Positions 42,086 through 51,294 are shown, counted from the first letter of the stretch. The stretch is 64,000 nt of DNA from Rhizobium freirei PRF 81 (GCF_000359745.1 NZ_AQHN01000054.1:143288-207287), one strand, 5' to 3'. The notes: generated by a model from the letters alone, not told the origin. Program-made: numbers and translations.

Positions 42086-43474
42086 ATGACCCGCAAAATC
42101 AGGCTCAATGCCTTCGACATGAACTGCGTCGGACACCAGTCACCAGGCCTTTGGCGCCATCCGCGCGACAGATCCTGGACCTACAAGGATCTCGATTATT
42201 GGGTCCATCTTGCAAAGACGCTGGAGCGCGGCAAGTTCGACGGGCTCTTTATCGCCGATGTGCTCGGGGTCTATGACGTGCTGAACGGCAATGTCGACGC
42301 GGCGCTGCGCCACTCCGCGCAAGTACCGGTCAACGACCCGCTGCAGCTCATTCCAACGATGGCCTATGAGACCGAGCATCTCGGTTTCGGTCTGACCGCG
42401 TCGCTCTCTTTCGAGCATCCCTACACCTTTGCGCGGCGCATCTCGACGCTCGACCATTTGACCAAGGGCCGCGTCGGCTGGAATGTCGTCACCTCCTATT
42501 TGAACAGCGGCGCCCTGAACATCGGTCAGGCCACCCAGACAAAGCATGACGACCGCTACGGCTTGGCCGAAGAATATCTCGAAGTCTGCTACAAGCTCTG
42601 GGAAGGCAGCTGGGAAGACGATGCCGTCATCCGCGATCGCGAAAAGGGTATTTTCACGCGGCCGGAGAAGGTTCACCCGATCCGCCATTCCGGCAAGCAT
42701 TTCACCGTCCCCGGAATTCATTTGAGCGAGCCGTCGCCTCAGCGCACGCCGGTGCTCTATCAAGCCGGCTCCTCAAGCCGCGGCAAGGATTTCGCCGGCG
42801 CGCATGCCGAATGCATCTTCGTGGCGGCGCCCTCCAAGGCGGTGCTGAAGCGCTATGTCGCCAATGTTCGCGAGGCTGCCGAACGCGCCGGCCGCAATCC
42901 GCGCGAAATCCTTTCGTTCAACCTGCAGACCGTGATCCTCGGCGAGACCGATGCCGAAGCACAGCGCAAGTTCAACGAATACCGCCAATACGTCTCTCTC
43001 GAAGGTGCGCAGGCGCTGATCTCGGGCTGGACTGGCATCGACTTCGGCCAATTCTCTCCTGACGAAGTCCTACGCCACCGCTATACCAACGCGGTTCAAT
43101 CTGCCGTCGAGACTTTCACCACAATCGACCCGGACAAGCAATGGACCGTGCGCGAGATGGCCGACTGGGTCGGTATCGGCGGCTTCGGCCCGGTCTTTGT
43201 CGGATCGCCGCAGACCGTGGCCGATCTGATGCAGGAATGGATCGAGGATACCGATGTCGACGGCTTCAACCTCGCCTATGCCGTGACGCCCGAAAGCTTC
43301 GAAGACGCAGTCGACCTTCTGGTGCCTGAACTGCAGAGGCGCGGCGCCTACAAGAGCGACTATAAAGCGGGAACGCTACGCGAAAAACTCGGCGCTAGCG
43401 GCCCACGGCTGGCCCCGCCGCACCCGGCAGCGGGCTATCGCAATCTTCGTGATGTCGTTGCACGGGCTTCTTAA
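42086..43474 (+). CDS. NtaA/DmoA-like LLM flavin-dependent monooxygenase, 462 aa
   Basis: KIRLNAFDMNCVGHQSPGLWRHP, DRSWTYKDLDYWVHLAKTLERGKFDGLFIADVLGVYD and TFARRISTLDHLTKGRVGWNVVTSYLNSGALNIG are characteristic of the NtaA/SnaA/DszA/DmoA group, which oxidise nitrilotriacetate, thiophene sulfones or dimethylsulfide with FMNH2. In DszA the enzyme works directly after DszC. Finding a DszC-like gene in this region supports an organosulfur role. It is the last gene of the binding-protein/ATPase/permease operon, 35 bases after permease 2. Confidence 0.85.
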   Translation: MTRKIRLNAFDMNCVGHQSPGLWRHPRDRSWTYKDLDYWVHLAKTLERGKFDGLFIADVLGVYDVLNGNVDAALRHSAQVPVNDPLQLIPTMAYETEHLGFGLTASLSFEHPYTFARRISTLDHLTKGRVGWNVVTSYLNSGALNIGQATQTKHDDRYGLAEEYLEVCYKLWEGSWEDDAVIRDREKGIFTRPEKVHPIRHSGKHFTVPGIHLSEPSPQRTPVLYQAGSSSRGKDFAGAHAECIFVAAPSKAVLKRYVANVREAAERAGRNPREILSFNLQTVILGETDAEAQRKFNEYRQYVSLEGAQALISGWTGIDFGQFSPDEVLRHRYTNAVQSAVETFTTIDPDKQWTVREMADWVGIGGFGPVFVGSPQTVADLMQEWIEDTDVDGFNLAYAVTPESFEDAVDLLVPELQRRGAYKSDYKAGTLREKLGASGPRLAPPHPAAGYRNLRDVVARAS

Positions 43475-43511
43475 GCTCGGATCCCCGACCGGCTTCGGCA
43501 GCTTTCAGAGC

Positions 43512-44189
43512 TCAGGTAAAAAGCTCCGAAAGCATTGCCTCAAGATCGGCCCTCGCCTTGGGCGATAGATAGGGGCGCAGCAGGCTCGCGACCTGGCTCA
43601 GCCCCCAATGAACATGCTGCGGGCCGAGATCGTGAACGCCTTCCTGCAGTCCGAGATAGACGGCCCAATAGGTCGAGACGATCCACATATTCGTCAGGAG
43701 CGTTTTGCGGTCCTCCGCAGCGACGTTGATCAGATCGGCATCTTCCATTCGCTGAAAAATGACGTCGACGGAAAGACGCATACCACCACTGACCATCAGG
43801 ATCGGTGCTCTTAGGCCCGGTGCGATTGCCAGCAGGCCCGGAATGTCGCGAAACAGGAAGCGATGGATCCAGACGAGCGAGAACCATTTGCGCAGAAAGC
43901 CGGCATAGGCTTTCGAATCCGCTCCCTCGACGGCGTCGGCTTCCTTGACCAGCGCTAACGCATCGGCTTCGAAGCGAGAAAACAAGGCCAGAACCAACGA
44001 TTCCTTAGTGCGGAAATGGTAATAGAGATTGCCCTGATTGATCTGGACGGCCTTTGCGATCTCGGCCGTTGTCACCGCCTCCGGCCCCTTCTGATTGAAG
44101 AGCGACAGCGTCGAGGCAAGGATCCGTTCGCGCGTGCTGGGTTGCACCACCGGGTCCGTTCTCTTGCCTTTGTTGTCCGACACGCTCAT
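43512..44189 (-). CDS. TetR-family regulator, 225 aa, divergent from a cytochrome P450
   Basis: The helix-turn-helix is RERILASTLSLFNQKGPEAVTTAEIAKAVQINQGNLYYHFRTKESLVLALF. The remainder is the variable ligand-binding helical domain, including WFSLVWIHRFLFRDIPGLL. ATGs at 44216 and 44189 are both possible. The former lies inside one of the two candidate operators, so 44189 is chosen. It probably represses itself and the P450 gene, and its ligand is probably the P450 substrate. Confidence 0.83.
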   Translation of the reverse strand: MSVSDNKGKRTDPVVQPSTRERILASTLSLFNQKGPEAVTTAEIAKAVQINQGNLYYHFRTKESLVLALFSRFEADALALVKEADAVEGADSKAYAGFLRKWFSLVWIHRFLFRDIPGLLAIAPGLRAPILMVSGGMRLSVDVIFQRMEDADLINVAAEDRKTLLTNMWIVSTYWAVYLGLQEGVHDLGPQHVHWGLSQVASLLRPYLSPKARADLEAMLSELFT

Positions 44190-44204
44190 TCCCCCTTGAA
44201 GCTC

Positions 44205-44242
44205 TAAGGCATTCACCTTACTTTTCTAAGGCAAATACCTTA
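44205..44242. promoter_or_regulatory. Two tandem 16-bp palindromic TetR operators
   Basis: TAAGGCATTCACCTTA (44205-44220) and TAAGGCAAATACCTTA (44227-44242) are matching imperfect palindromes with TAAGG/CCTTA arms, exactly 22 bases apart. They lie between the TetR and P450 start codons. Two in-phase operators fit cooperative binding of two TetR dimers. Confidence 0.72.
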
Positions 44243-44288
44243 AAATCGATCTACAGGCATTTGCAGGGCTGGACAAGGAGACCGAAGG

Positions 44289-45656
44289 ATGAATGCAAGC
44301 GTCAACCCGGCTGATCTGGCGCCAAGCGAATTTCCGCTTACGCCGCGCTCGATGCCCCGTGTGCTCCTTTCGTTGATCCGCAACCCCCTTGATGCGCTAC
44401 CGCCCCAGATCTTCGAAGAGCCGTTCGTTTTCACGCGGATGGCCGGAAAACTGCGGGTCTATCTCGCCGATCCCGAACTGATCTATCAGACGCTCGTCCG
44501 CAATTCCGATGCGCTCGGCAAGGGCGAAGATGTCCGTCGCCTGCTCGGCCCGGCGCTGGGCGACGGCATCCTGACCTCCGACGGTGCGCATTGGAAATGG
44601 CAGCGTCAATCCGTGGCCGGCGCCTTTCGCCACGAAAAGCTAGTGGAACTTCAACCAGCCATGATCGCGGCCGCCGAGCGCAGACGCAATCTCTGGCTTA
44701 CGCACAAAGGCAGCTCCCTCGACCTCTGCCAGGAAATGATGCGCACGACCTTCGACATTATCGTCGAGACGATGATGTCGGGAGGCGACGGCATCGACGT
44801 CGACAAAGTCGAGCGCAATATCAGCAACTATCTCAAGCCGACCGGCTGGAAATTCGCGCTTGGATTGGTCGGTGCGCCGGACTGGATGCCCTACCCCGGC
44901 AAGGAGAAGGCAAAGACGGCCGTCGTCTTCCTGCGCGCCACGCTCGCCAAGGTCATTGCCGAGCGGCGGACAAGCAGCATCGAACGCCACGACCTCGTAT
45001 CAATGCTGCTTGAGGCAGCCGATCCTGAAACTGGCCGGATGATGACCGATGAGGAAATCATCGACAATCTGATGACCTTTATCACCGCCGGACACGAAAC
45101 GACGGCGCTCGGCCTGGCCTGGACACTTCACCTTCTCGCCCGTCATCCGGATTGTCAGGCCCGGCTCTTCGACGAGATCGCCAAGGTGACCGATGGCGGC
45201 CCTTTGCTTGCCGAGCATGTCGGCAAGCTCACCTATGCCAGACAGGTCTTTTCAGAATCCATGCGGCTTTACCCGCCGGCACCGGTCATATCGCGAATGG
45301 CCGTGCGCGAATTTACCCTTGGCGGCTACAGGATCCCGCCCGGCACGATCCTCTATGTCCCGATCTACGCCGTGCATCGCCACGCCGCCCTATGGGAGGA
45401 CCCGCTGGTTTTCGATCCCGATCGCTTTGAGCCAGAGACGGTCAGATACCGCCATCGCTTTGCCTTCATGCCCTTCGGCGCCGGCCCGCGCGTGTGCATC
45501 GGCAACGGCTTCGCCATGATGGAAGCCGTAGCGATCCTTGCCGTCCTGCTTCAGAAGTTTCGTGTGATCGGCTCGGGCGACCCCTCGCCCAAGCCAGTCA
45601 TGAAGGTCACTTTGCGGCCGATGCATCCTCTGCCGATCAGTCTCATCGAGCGATAG
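44289..45656 (+). CDS. Cytochrome P450, 455 aa
   Basis: All P450 signatures are present: the I-helix oxygen-activation motif AGHETT near residue 265, ESMRLYPP for the ExxR motif, and the haem loop FMPFGAGPRVCIGNGFA with Cys403 as thiolate ligand. LRVYLADPELIYQTL and the overall pattern resemble the bacterial CYP4-like/fatty-acid-type P450s. No ferredoxin or reductase gene is adjacent, so electrons must come from elsewhere. A single gene controlled by the divergent TetR regulator. The substrate is unknown. Confidence 0.92.
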   Translation: MNASVNPADLAPSEFPLTPRSMPRVLLSLIRNPLDALPPQIFEEPFVFTRMAGKLRVYLADPELIYQTLVRNSDALGKGEDVRRLLGPALGDGILTSDGAHWKWQRQSVAGAFRHEKLVELQPAMIAAAERRRNLWLTHKGSSLDLCQEMMRTTFDIIVETMMSGGDGIDVDKVERNISNYLKPTGWKFALGLVGAPDWMPYPGKEKAKTAVVFLRATLAKVIAERRTSSIERHDLVSMLLEAADPETGRMMTDEEIIDNLMTFITAGHETTALGLAWTLHLLARHPDCQARLFDEIAKVTDGGPLLAEHVGKLTYARQVFSESMRLYPPAPVISRMAVREFTLGGYRIPPGTILYVPIYAVHRHAALWEDPLVFDPDRFEPETVRYRHRFAFMPFGAGPRVCIGNGFAMMEAVAILAVLLQKFRVIGSGDPSPKPVMKVTLRPMHPLPISLIER

Positions 45657-45706
45657 GCAAACCGGTCGCTAGCTTGCCACTGGCGGGACAAGGAAGGCCG
45701 ACCGCC

Positions 45707-46744
45707 TCAGCCGCCCCAGGTCTGTTTGAGGACGCGGATCCAGTTTCCATGGGCGATCTTTGCAATCGCCTGATCGTCGAAACCATGCGCACGCAGGGCG
45801 TCGATCAGCTTCGGCAGGCCCGCGGCATCGCCGAGCGCCTGCGGAATGGTCGTGCCGTCGAAATCGGAACCGAGGGCGACATGCTCGATACCGATCCGCT
45901 CGGCGATGTAAGCGACGTGACGCACGAGGACATCCAGCGGCGTATCGGCGTTCTTCACCCCATCATCGCGCAGGAACAGCACGCCGAAATTGATGCCGAC
46001 CAGACCATTCGTCTCGCGGATCGCATCGAGCTGCTTATCCGTCAGATTGCGGCTGTGCGGGCAGAGCGTATGAGCGTTGGAATGCGAGGCGACGAGCGGC
46101 GCGTTCGACAGCTTTGCGATGTCCCAAAAGCCCTTCTCGTTCATATGCGAGAGATCGATCATGATCCTGAGCTCGTTGCAGGCGCGGATCAGATCCTTGC
46201 CGGCATCGGTCAGGCCGGCGCCGATATCCGGCGTCGAGTTGAAGCGGAAAGGCACGCCGTGGGCAAAGACATTCGACCGGCTCCATACGGGGCCGAGCGA
46301 ACGCAGGCCGGCAAGATGAAGAACATAGAGCGCGTCGAGATCTGCTCCGATCGCCTCCACGCCTTCGATGTGAAGAACAGCGGCAAATCGGCCCTCTGCG
46401 ATAGAGCTGCGAATGTCGGCGGCCGAGCGGCAAACCTTCACCGCGCCATCCGACTGGGCTTCGATCGCAAAAAGGAGCCGGGCCATCGCCAGGGTTTCGT
46501 TCAGCGCGTCGGGCTGCGAAGGCGTTGCAAAATCGACGTTTTCGGCACGAGGCTGATCCGGAGAAGGGACAAATATCGCGCAAAGGCCGCCGGCCAGGCC
46601 GCCACGGCGCGCGCGCGGCAGATCGATATGCCCCGCGGCCTCGCCCTGCAAAAACGCGTTGACGGAATTCGAGCCGCCGCGGCGCAACCGCAGCAACACA
46701 TCATTATGGCCATCAAAGACGGGGACTAGCGAAGATTGGGTCAT
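45707..46744 (-). CDS. Membrane dipeptidase (renal dipeptidase family, M19), 345 aa
   Basis: A zinc-dependent M19 dipeptidase. FDGHNDVLLRL supplies the HxD metal ligands, HIEGVEAIGADLDAL the bridging glutamate, DLSHMNEKGFWDI and ASHSNAHTLCPHSRNL the two later histidines, and GSDFDGTTIP the terminal aspartate region. Family members split dipeptides and tolerate a D-residue at the C-terminal position. No signal peptide or lipid anchor is seen, so it is probably cytoplasmic. It is transcribed divergently from the dipeptide importer operon, and its start lies close to the candidate operator at 46773. Confidence 0.88.
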   Translation of the reverse strand: MTQSSLVPVFDGHNDVLLRLRRGGSNSVNAFLQGEAAGHIDLPRARRGGLAGGLCAIFVPSPDQPRAENVDFATPSQPDALNETLAMARLLFAIEAQSDGAVKVCRSAADIRSSIAEGRFAAVLHIEGVEAIGADLDALYVLHLAGLRSLGPVWSRSNVFAHGVPFRFNSTPDIGAGLTDAGKDLIRACNELRIMIDLSHMNEKGFWDIAKLSNAPLVASHSNAHTLCPHSRNLTDKQLDAIRETNGLVGINFGVLFLRDDGVKNADTPLDVLVRHVAYIAERIGIEHVALGSDFDGTTIPQALGDAAGLPKLIDALRAHGFDDQAIAKIAHGNWIRVLKQTWGG

Positions 46745-46772
46745 GTCTCATTCCAAAATTGTTATTGATACC

Positions 46773-46790
46773 TGCCTAGGCAAGCTTGCC
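46773..46790. promoter_or_regulatory. Overlapping palindromes in the dipeptidase/importer divergent promoter
   Basis: TGCCTAGGCA (46773-46782) and GGCAAGCTTGCC (46779-46790) are both perfect palindromes and overlap by four bases. They lie in the 211-base gap between divergent start codons, nearer the dipeptidase gene. They may be an operator for the LysR regulator of the island, or chance. Confidence 0.35.
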
Positions 46791-46955
46791 AGGCCGAGCA
46801 AATGCAAACCGCGCATAGGCTCTGCGAAAAACGGAATTAGTCGCTCGCAAGTGGCGCTGTTAAAGAACCGGGCGAAAATACGATAGCGGCCGAGCCGTGC
46901 CAAGCCTTGTCTGCTTGCCACCGGCTTCTGCCGTAAGAGTGAAAGGGGATTTCGC

Positions 46956-48554
46956 ATGGTTTCCAGACGCCAGTTTCTCATGGGCAGCGCAACGCTGCCG
47001 TTCCTGTCCTACCTCGATCTTGCCGAATCGGCATTTGCCGCGACGCCGAAAGATGTACTCGTCGTTGCCCAGCAGCTCGATAATATGACGAGCCTCGACC
47101 CGCATGAAAGCTTCGAGGCCGTCGGCGGCGAAGTGATCAGCAACATGTACCAGAAGCTGGTGCACCCCAACACCGAAGATCCCTCCAAGGTCGATCCGGC
47201 ACTGGCCGCATCGTGGGCTGCCGATGCGGACAGCAAGGTCTTCACCTTCAAGCTCGCCAAGGCGAGCTTTGCAAGCGGCTCTCCGGTCACGTCCGAAGAT
47301 GTCGCCTTCTCGCTGCACCGCGCCATCAAGATGAACAAGGGCGCGGCCTTCATCATCAATCAATTCGGCTTTACCGCCGAGAATGTCGAAAGCCGCATCG
47401 TCGCAAAGGACGCCGAAACGCTGACGCTGACGACCGAAAAGCCGACCGCGATCTCCTTCCTGCTCTATTGCCTCTCGGCCAATATCGCCGCCGTGGTCGA
47501 AAAGAAGGTGGTGCTCGCCAACGAGACCAACAGCGACATGGGCAATGCCTGGCTGCAGAAGAACAGCGCCGGCTCCGGCAGCTTCCAGCTGCAGTCCTGG
47601 AAGGCGAGCGAAGCCGTTTCGCTGACACTTAACCCGCATGGCCCCTACAAGGGCAATCTGAAGCGCGTCATCCTGCGTCATGTCACTGACCCGGCCTCGC
47701 AGCTTCTGATGCTGAAGAAGGGCGATGTCGATATCGCCCGCGACCTGACCTCAGAACAGCTGCGCACCATCAAGAACGACGCCGAGTTCACGCTGGTGAC
47801 CAAGAGCATCGCCGGGCTGGTCCTGATCTCGCTCAATCAGGGCATCGCCAACCTCGCAAAGCCGCAGGTCTGGCAGGCGGTGAAGTGGGCGCTCGACTAC
47901 AAGGGCATGCAGGAAAACATCGTGCCCTTGACCCACAAGATCCACCAGAGCTTCGAGCCCGAAGGCTTCCCGTCCGCGATCAGCGATACGCCTTTCCAGA
48001 AGGACATCGCAAAGGCAAAGGCTTTGATGGCCGAAGCCGGGCTCGCAGATGGCTTCGACGTGACGATGGATCACTATGCCGCCCAGCCTTATCCGGACCT
48101 CGCACAGGCCATCCAGGCCAATCTCGCCGAGATCGGCATCCGTGTGAAGCTGCAGTCCGCCGAAAACCGGCAGGTCCTGACCAAGATGCGCGCGCGCCAG
48201 CACGAGATGGCACTTTCCGCATGGGGTACGGATTATTTCGATCCGAATTCCAACGGCGAAGTCTTCACCATCAACAAGGACAATTCCGACGACGCCAAGA
48301 GCAAGCCGTTCCTGTGGCGGTCGCGTTACAAGAACGACGATTTCGCCGCCAAGGCGGAAGCCGCGCGTGACGAGAAGGACCCGGCCAAGCGCATCGCGCT
48401 TTATGAAGCGCTGCAGCGCGAGCACATGCAGAACAGCCCCTTCGCCTTCATGTTCCAGACGGTGAAGACTGCGGCGTGCCGCAAGGCCGTGTCCGGCTTC
48501 CAGCTCGGTGCTCTTTCGGAAGCCAATTCCTATCGGGAGACCAGCAAGGCTTGA
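46956..48554 (+). CDS. Dipeptide/oligopeptide ABC transporter substrate-binding protein, 532 aa
   Basis: A class C solute-binding protein of the DppA/OppA type. The N-terminus MVSRRQFLMGSATLPFLSYL carries a twin-arginine-like pattern (SRRQFLMG) before a hydrophobic stretch, so Tat export is likely. The mature part shows the family motifs VDPALAASWAADADSKVFTFKLAKASFASGSPVTSEDVAFSLHRA and RILRHVTDPASQLLML-like strands. It begins an operon with two permeases, two ATPases, a D-aminopeptidase-like hydrolase and a LysR regulator. Confidence 0.88.
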   Translation: MVSRRQFLMGSATLPFLSYLDLAESAFAATPKDVLVVAQQLDNMTSLDPHESFEAVGGEVISNMYQKLVHPNTEDPSKVDPALAASWAADADSKVFTFKLAKASFASGSPVTSEDVAFSLHRAIKMNKGAAFIINQFGFTAENVESRIVAKDAETLTLTTEKPTAISFLLYCLSANIAAVVEKKVVLANETNSDMGNAWLQKNSAGSGSFQLQSWKASEAVSLTLNPHGPYKGNLKRVILRHVTDPASQLLMLKKGDVDIARDLTSEQLRTIKNDAEFTLVTKSIAGLVLISLNQGIANLAKPQVWQAVKWALDYKGMQENIVPLTHKIHQSFEPEGFPSAISDTPFQKDIAKAKALMAEAGLADGFDVTMDHYAAQPYPDLAQAIQANLAEIGIRVKLQSAENRQVLTKMRARQHEMALSAWGTDYFDPNSNGEVFTINKDNSDDAKSKPFLWRSRYKNDDFAAKAEAARDEKDPAKRIALYEALQREHMQNSPFAFMFQTVKTAACRKAVSGFQLGALSEANSYRETSKA

Positions 48555-49564
48555 CCCGTCGGATCAAATCCTTCTCCGCCATTCTGAGCAGCGTCGTCCT
48601 GACGCTGCTCGGACTGTCGATCGTCACCTTCCTCATCGGCCGCGTCATGCCGGTCGATCCGGTCATTGCCGCCGTCGGCGACAATGCACCGGAGGCTGTC
48701 GTCATACGCGTGCGTGCGGAAATGGGCCTTGATCAGCCCCTTCCGGTGCAGTTCCTGCATTACTTGAACCAGCTTCTTCATGGCGACCTCGGCATGTCGG
48801 TTCTGACGAAGAACCCGGTGTCGCAGGATATTGCCCGCTTCTTCCCCGCAACCTTCGAACTGGCGACCGCGGCCCTTATCCTTGCCGCCATCATCGGTAT
48901 TCCGCTCGGCGTCTGGGCTGCCGTTCGGCAGGGAACGATCACGGATCAGGCGATCCGCGTCGTGTGCCTCGCCGGCCATTCCATTCCGGTTTTCATGCTG
49001 TCCCTCATTTCGCTGCTGATCTTCTATTCGGCGCTCGGCATCGCGCCCGGCCCCGGACGGCAGGACATCATTTATGACGGCATGATCACGCCGGTTACCG
49101 GGCTGCTTTCCGTGGACACACTGCTTGCCGGCGATCTCGACGCCTTCTGGGACGCGCTTGCCCATATGGCGCAACCGGTCTGCATCCTTGCCTATTTCAG
49201 CATGGCCTATATCGCCCGCATGACGCGCGCCTTCATGATCGACGCGCTAAAAGGCGAATTCGTGATTACCGCGCGCGCCAAGGGGCTGTCGCTGAGCCGG
49301 GTGATCTGGGGACACGCCTTCCCGACCGTCGCCGTGCAGCTGGTGACGGTGCTGGCATTGACCTATGCCGGCCTGCTCGAAGGTGCCGTCGTGACCGAAA
49401 CTGTCTTTTCCTGGCCCGGTATCGGTCAATATCTGACCGCCTCGCTGATGAACGGCGACATGAATCCCGTCATCGGCACCACGCTCCTGATCGGCATCAT
49501 CTATGTGGGGCTTAACCTCATCGCCGATCTTTTCTATCGCCTGCTCGACCCAAGGGTGCGCTGA
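48551..49564 (+). CDS. DppB-like ABC transporter permease, 337 aa, TTG start
   Basis: The usual OppB/DppB features are visible: IVTFLIGRVMPVDPVIAAVGDNAPEAVVIRVRAEMGLDQPLPVQFLHYL, LGVWAAVRQGTITDQAIRVVCLAGHSIPVFML and EFVITARAKGLSLSRVIWGHAFP for the ATPase-contact loop. The start is TTG at 48551, overlapping the stop of the binding protein by four bases with AAGG upstream. No in-frame ATG gives a proper N-terminus. Confidence 0.86.
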   Translation: MTRRIKSFSAILSSVVLTLLGLSIVTFLIGRVMPVDPVIAAVGDNAPEAVVIRVRAEMGLDQPLPVQFLHYLNQLLHGDLGMSVLTKNPVSQDIARFFPATFELATAALILAAIIGIPLGVWAAVRQGTITDQAIRVVCLAGHSIPVFMLSLISLLIFYSALGIAPGPGRQDIIYDGMITPVTGLLSVDTLLAGDLDAFWDALAHMAQPVCILAYFSMAYIARMTRAFMIDALKGEFVITARAKGLSLSRVIWGHAFPTVAVQLVTVLALTYAGLLEGAVVTETVFSWPGIGQYLTASLMNGDMNPVIGTTLLIGIIYVGLNLIADLFYRLLDPRVR

Positions 49565-50463
49565 TGCTTGCAACCTTTCGCAATTGGGCACTCGACGAGT
49601 CCCCCACCTCCCGACGCCAGGCAGCCTGGGGTGATCGCTATCGCATCTGGCTGGGCCTGAAGGGCAATGCCCTCGGCATGATCGGCCTTTCGATCATCGT
49701 GCTGTTCATCCTGCTTGCCATTTTCGCACCGTGGCTCGCCACGCATGATCCCGCTGTCCAGGATCTGGCAAACCGGCTCGCACGCCCGAGTGCAGCTCAT
49801 TGGCTCGGCACGGATGAGCTCGGTCGCGACATCTACTCCCGCCTGCTTTATGGCGGCCGCGTCACCCTCGGCATGGTCATTGCCGTCGTCGTGCTCGTCG
49901 CGCCGATCGGCCTCGCCATCGGCTGCATCGCCGGCTATTTCGGTGGCGTGGTCGATACCGCGCTGATGCGCCTGACCGACATCTTCCTTGCCTTTCCCCG
50001 TCTCGTGCTGGCGCTTGCCTTTGTGGCAGCACTGAAGCCGGGCGTCGAAAGCGCCGTGCTTGCGATAGCGCTCACCGCCTGGCCTCCTTATGCCCGGCTG
50101 GCGCGCGCCGAAACGATGACCGTACGTGGCGCCGATTTCATCGCGGCCTATCGCCTGACAGGCGCCTCCTCCTGGCGCATCATCATGCGACATATCGCGC
50201 CACTCTGCCTTCCGAGCCTCATCGTTCGCGTCACGCTCGACATGAGCTCCATCATCATCACCGCAGCAAGCCTCGGCTTCCTCGGCATGGGCGCTCAGCC
50301 GCCTTCGCCGGAATGGGGCGCGATGATCGCAACGGCCAAGCGCTTCATCTTCGAACAATGGTGGGTCGCAACGATCCCCGGCATCGCCATCTTCCTCGTC
50401 TCGCTCGCCTTCAATTTCCTGGGCGATGCGCTGCGCGACGTGCTCGATCCGAAGGGGAACTGA
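49564..50463 (+). CDS. DppC-like ABC transporter permease, 299 aa
   Basis: The DppC pattern is clear: LGMIGLSIIVLFILLAIFAPWLATHDPAVQDLANRLARPSAAHWLGTDELGRDIYSRLLYGGRVTLG, then GADFIAAYRLTGASSWRIIMRHIAPLCLPSLIV, the contact loop for the ATPases, and a C-terminal SLAFNFLGDALRDVLDPK. Its ATG shares one base with the TGA of the DppB-like gene, so translation is coupled. Confidence 0.88.
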   Translation: MLATFRNWALDESPTSRRQAAWGDRYRIWLGLKGNALGMIGLSIIVLFILLAIFAPWLATHDPAVQDLANRLARPSAAHWLGTDELGRDIYSRLLYGGRVTLGMVIAVVVLVAPIGLAIGCIAGYFGGVVDTALMRLTDIFLAFPRLVLALAFVAALKPGVESAVLAIALTAWPPYARLARAETMTVRGADFIAAYRLTGASSWRIIMRHIAPLCLPSLIVRVTLDMSSIIITAASLGFLGMGAQPPSPEWGAMIATAKRFIFEQWWVATIPGIAIFLVSLAFNFLGDALRDVLDPKGN

Positions 50464-50466
50464 TCC

Positions 50467-51294
50467 ATGCTGGTCGAGATCGACAATCTGCGCATCGGCT
50501 TCAAGACGCGCACCGGCTTTGCTCCCGCGGTCAAAGGCGTTTCCCTGCGCCTTGGCGCCGAGAAGCTCGGCATCGTCGGCGAAAGCGGCTCCGGCAAGAG
50601 CCTGACGGCACGCGCATTGATGAAGCTTTTGCCAAGGCAGACCCGCATCGAAGCCGACAGGCTTGCCTTCGATGGCATCGACATTCTGTCCGCCAGCGAA
50701 AAGCAGATGCGCACCATCCGCGGCAAGCGGGCGGGCTTCATCCTGCAGGACCCGAAATACTCCCTGAACCCCGTCAAGACCATCGGCAATCAGGTTGCCG
50801 AAGCATGGCGGACGCATAAGGGCGGCAGCCGCCGCGAGGCGGCCGACGCTGCGGCCAATCTGTTGGAACAGGTCAAGATCCGCAACCCGAAGGCCGTCGC
50901 CGCCTCCTATCCGCATGAAGTCTCAGGCGGCATGGGCCAGCGCGTGATGATTGCCATGATGCTGGCGCCGGACCCCGAGCTGCTCATTGCCGACGAACCG
51001 ACAAGTGCGCTCGATGCGACCGTGCAGGCCGAAATCCTGCGGCTGATCGAGGAGCTCGTCTCCGAGCGCTCCATGGGGCTACTGCTCATCAGCCACGACC
51101 TGCCGCTCGTCTCGCATTTCTGCGACCGCGTCGCCGTCATGTATTCCGGGCGCGTGATGGAAGAGCTGAAGGCTTCCGAGCTGCTTTCCGCCGCTCATCC
51201 CTATACGCGCGGTCTGCTGAACTGCATTCCTTCACTTACCCATCTCAGGGAACGACTGCCCATTCTCGAGCGTGACCCGGAGTGGCTGAAATGA
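50467..51294 (+). CDS. DppD-like ABC transporter ATPase, 275 aa
   Basis: Walker A is GESGSGKSLTARALM, the signature VSGGMGQRVMIAMMLAP and Walker B LLIADEPTSALDATVQ. The C-terminal part has HPYTRGLLNCIPSLTHLRERLPILE, the usual DppD tail, though the final iron-sulfur-like cysteine cluster seen in some members is absent. It starts three bases after the permease stop and overlaps the next ATPase by ATGA. Confidence 0.88.
   Translation: MLVEIDNLRIGFKTRTGFAPAVKGVSLRLGAEKLGIVGESGSGKSLTARALMKLLPRQTRIEADRLAFDGIDILSASEKQMRTIRGKRAGFILQDPKYSLNPVKTIGNQVAEAWRTHKGGSRREAADAAANLLEQVKIRNPKAVAASYPHEVSGGMGQRVMIAMMLAPDPELLIADEPTSALDATVQAEILRLIEELVSERSMGLLLISHDLPLVSHFCDRVAVMYSGRVMEELKASELLSAAHPYTRGLLNCIPSLTHLRERLPILERDPEWLK

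Noticed and set aside
49534..50916. 460-residue minus-strand frame across the DppC and DppD genes
   Set aside because: It spans two real genes with overlapping starts and complete motifs; composition is typical of an antisense shadow.
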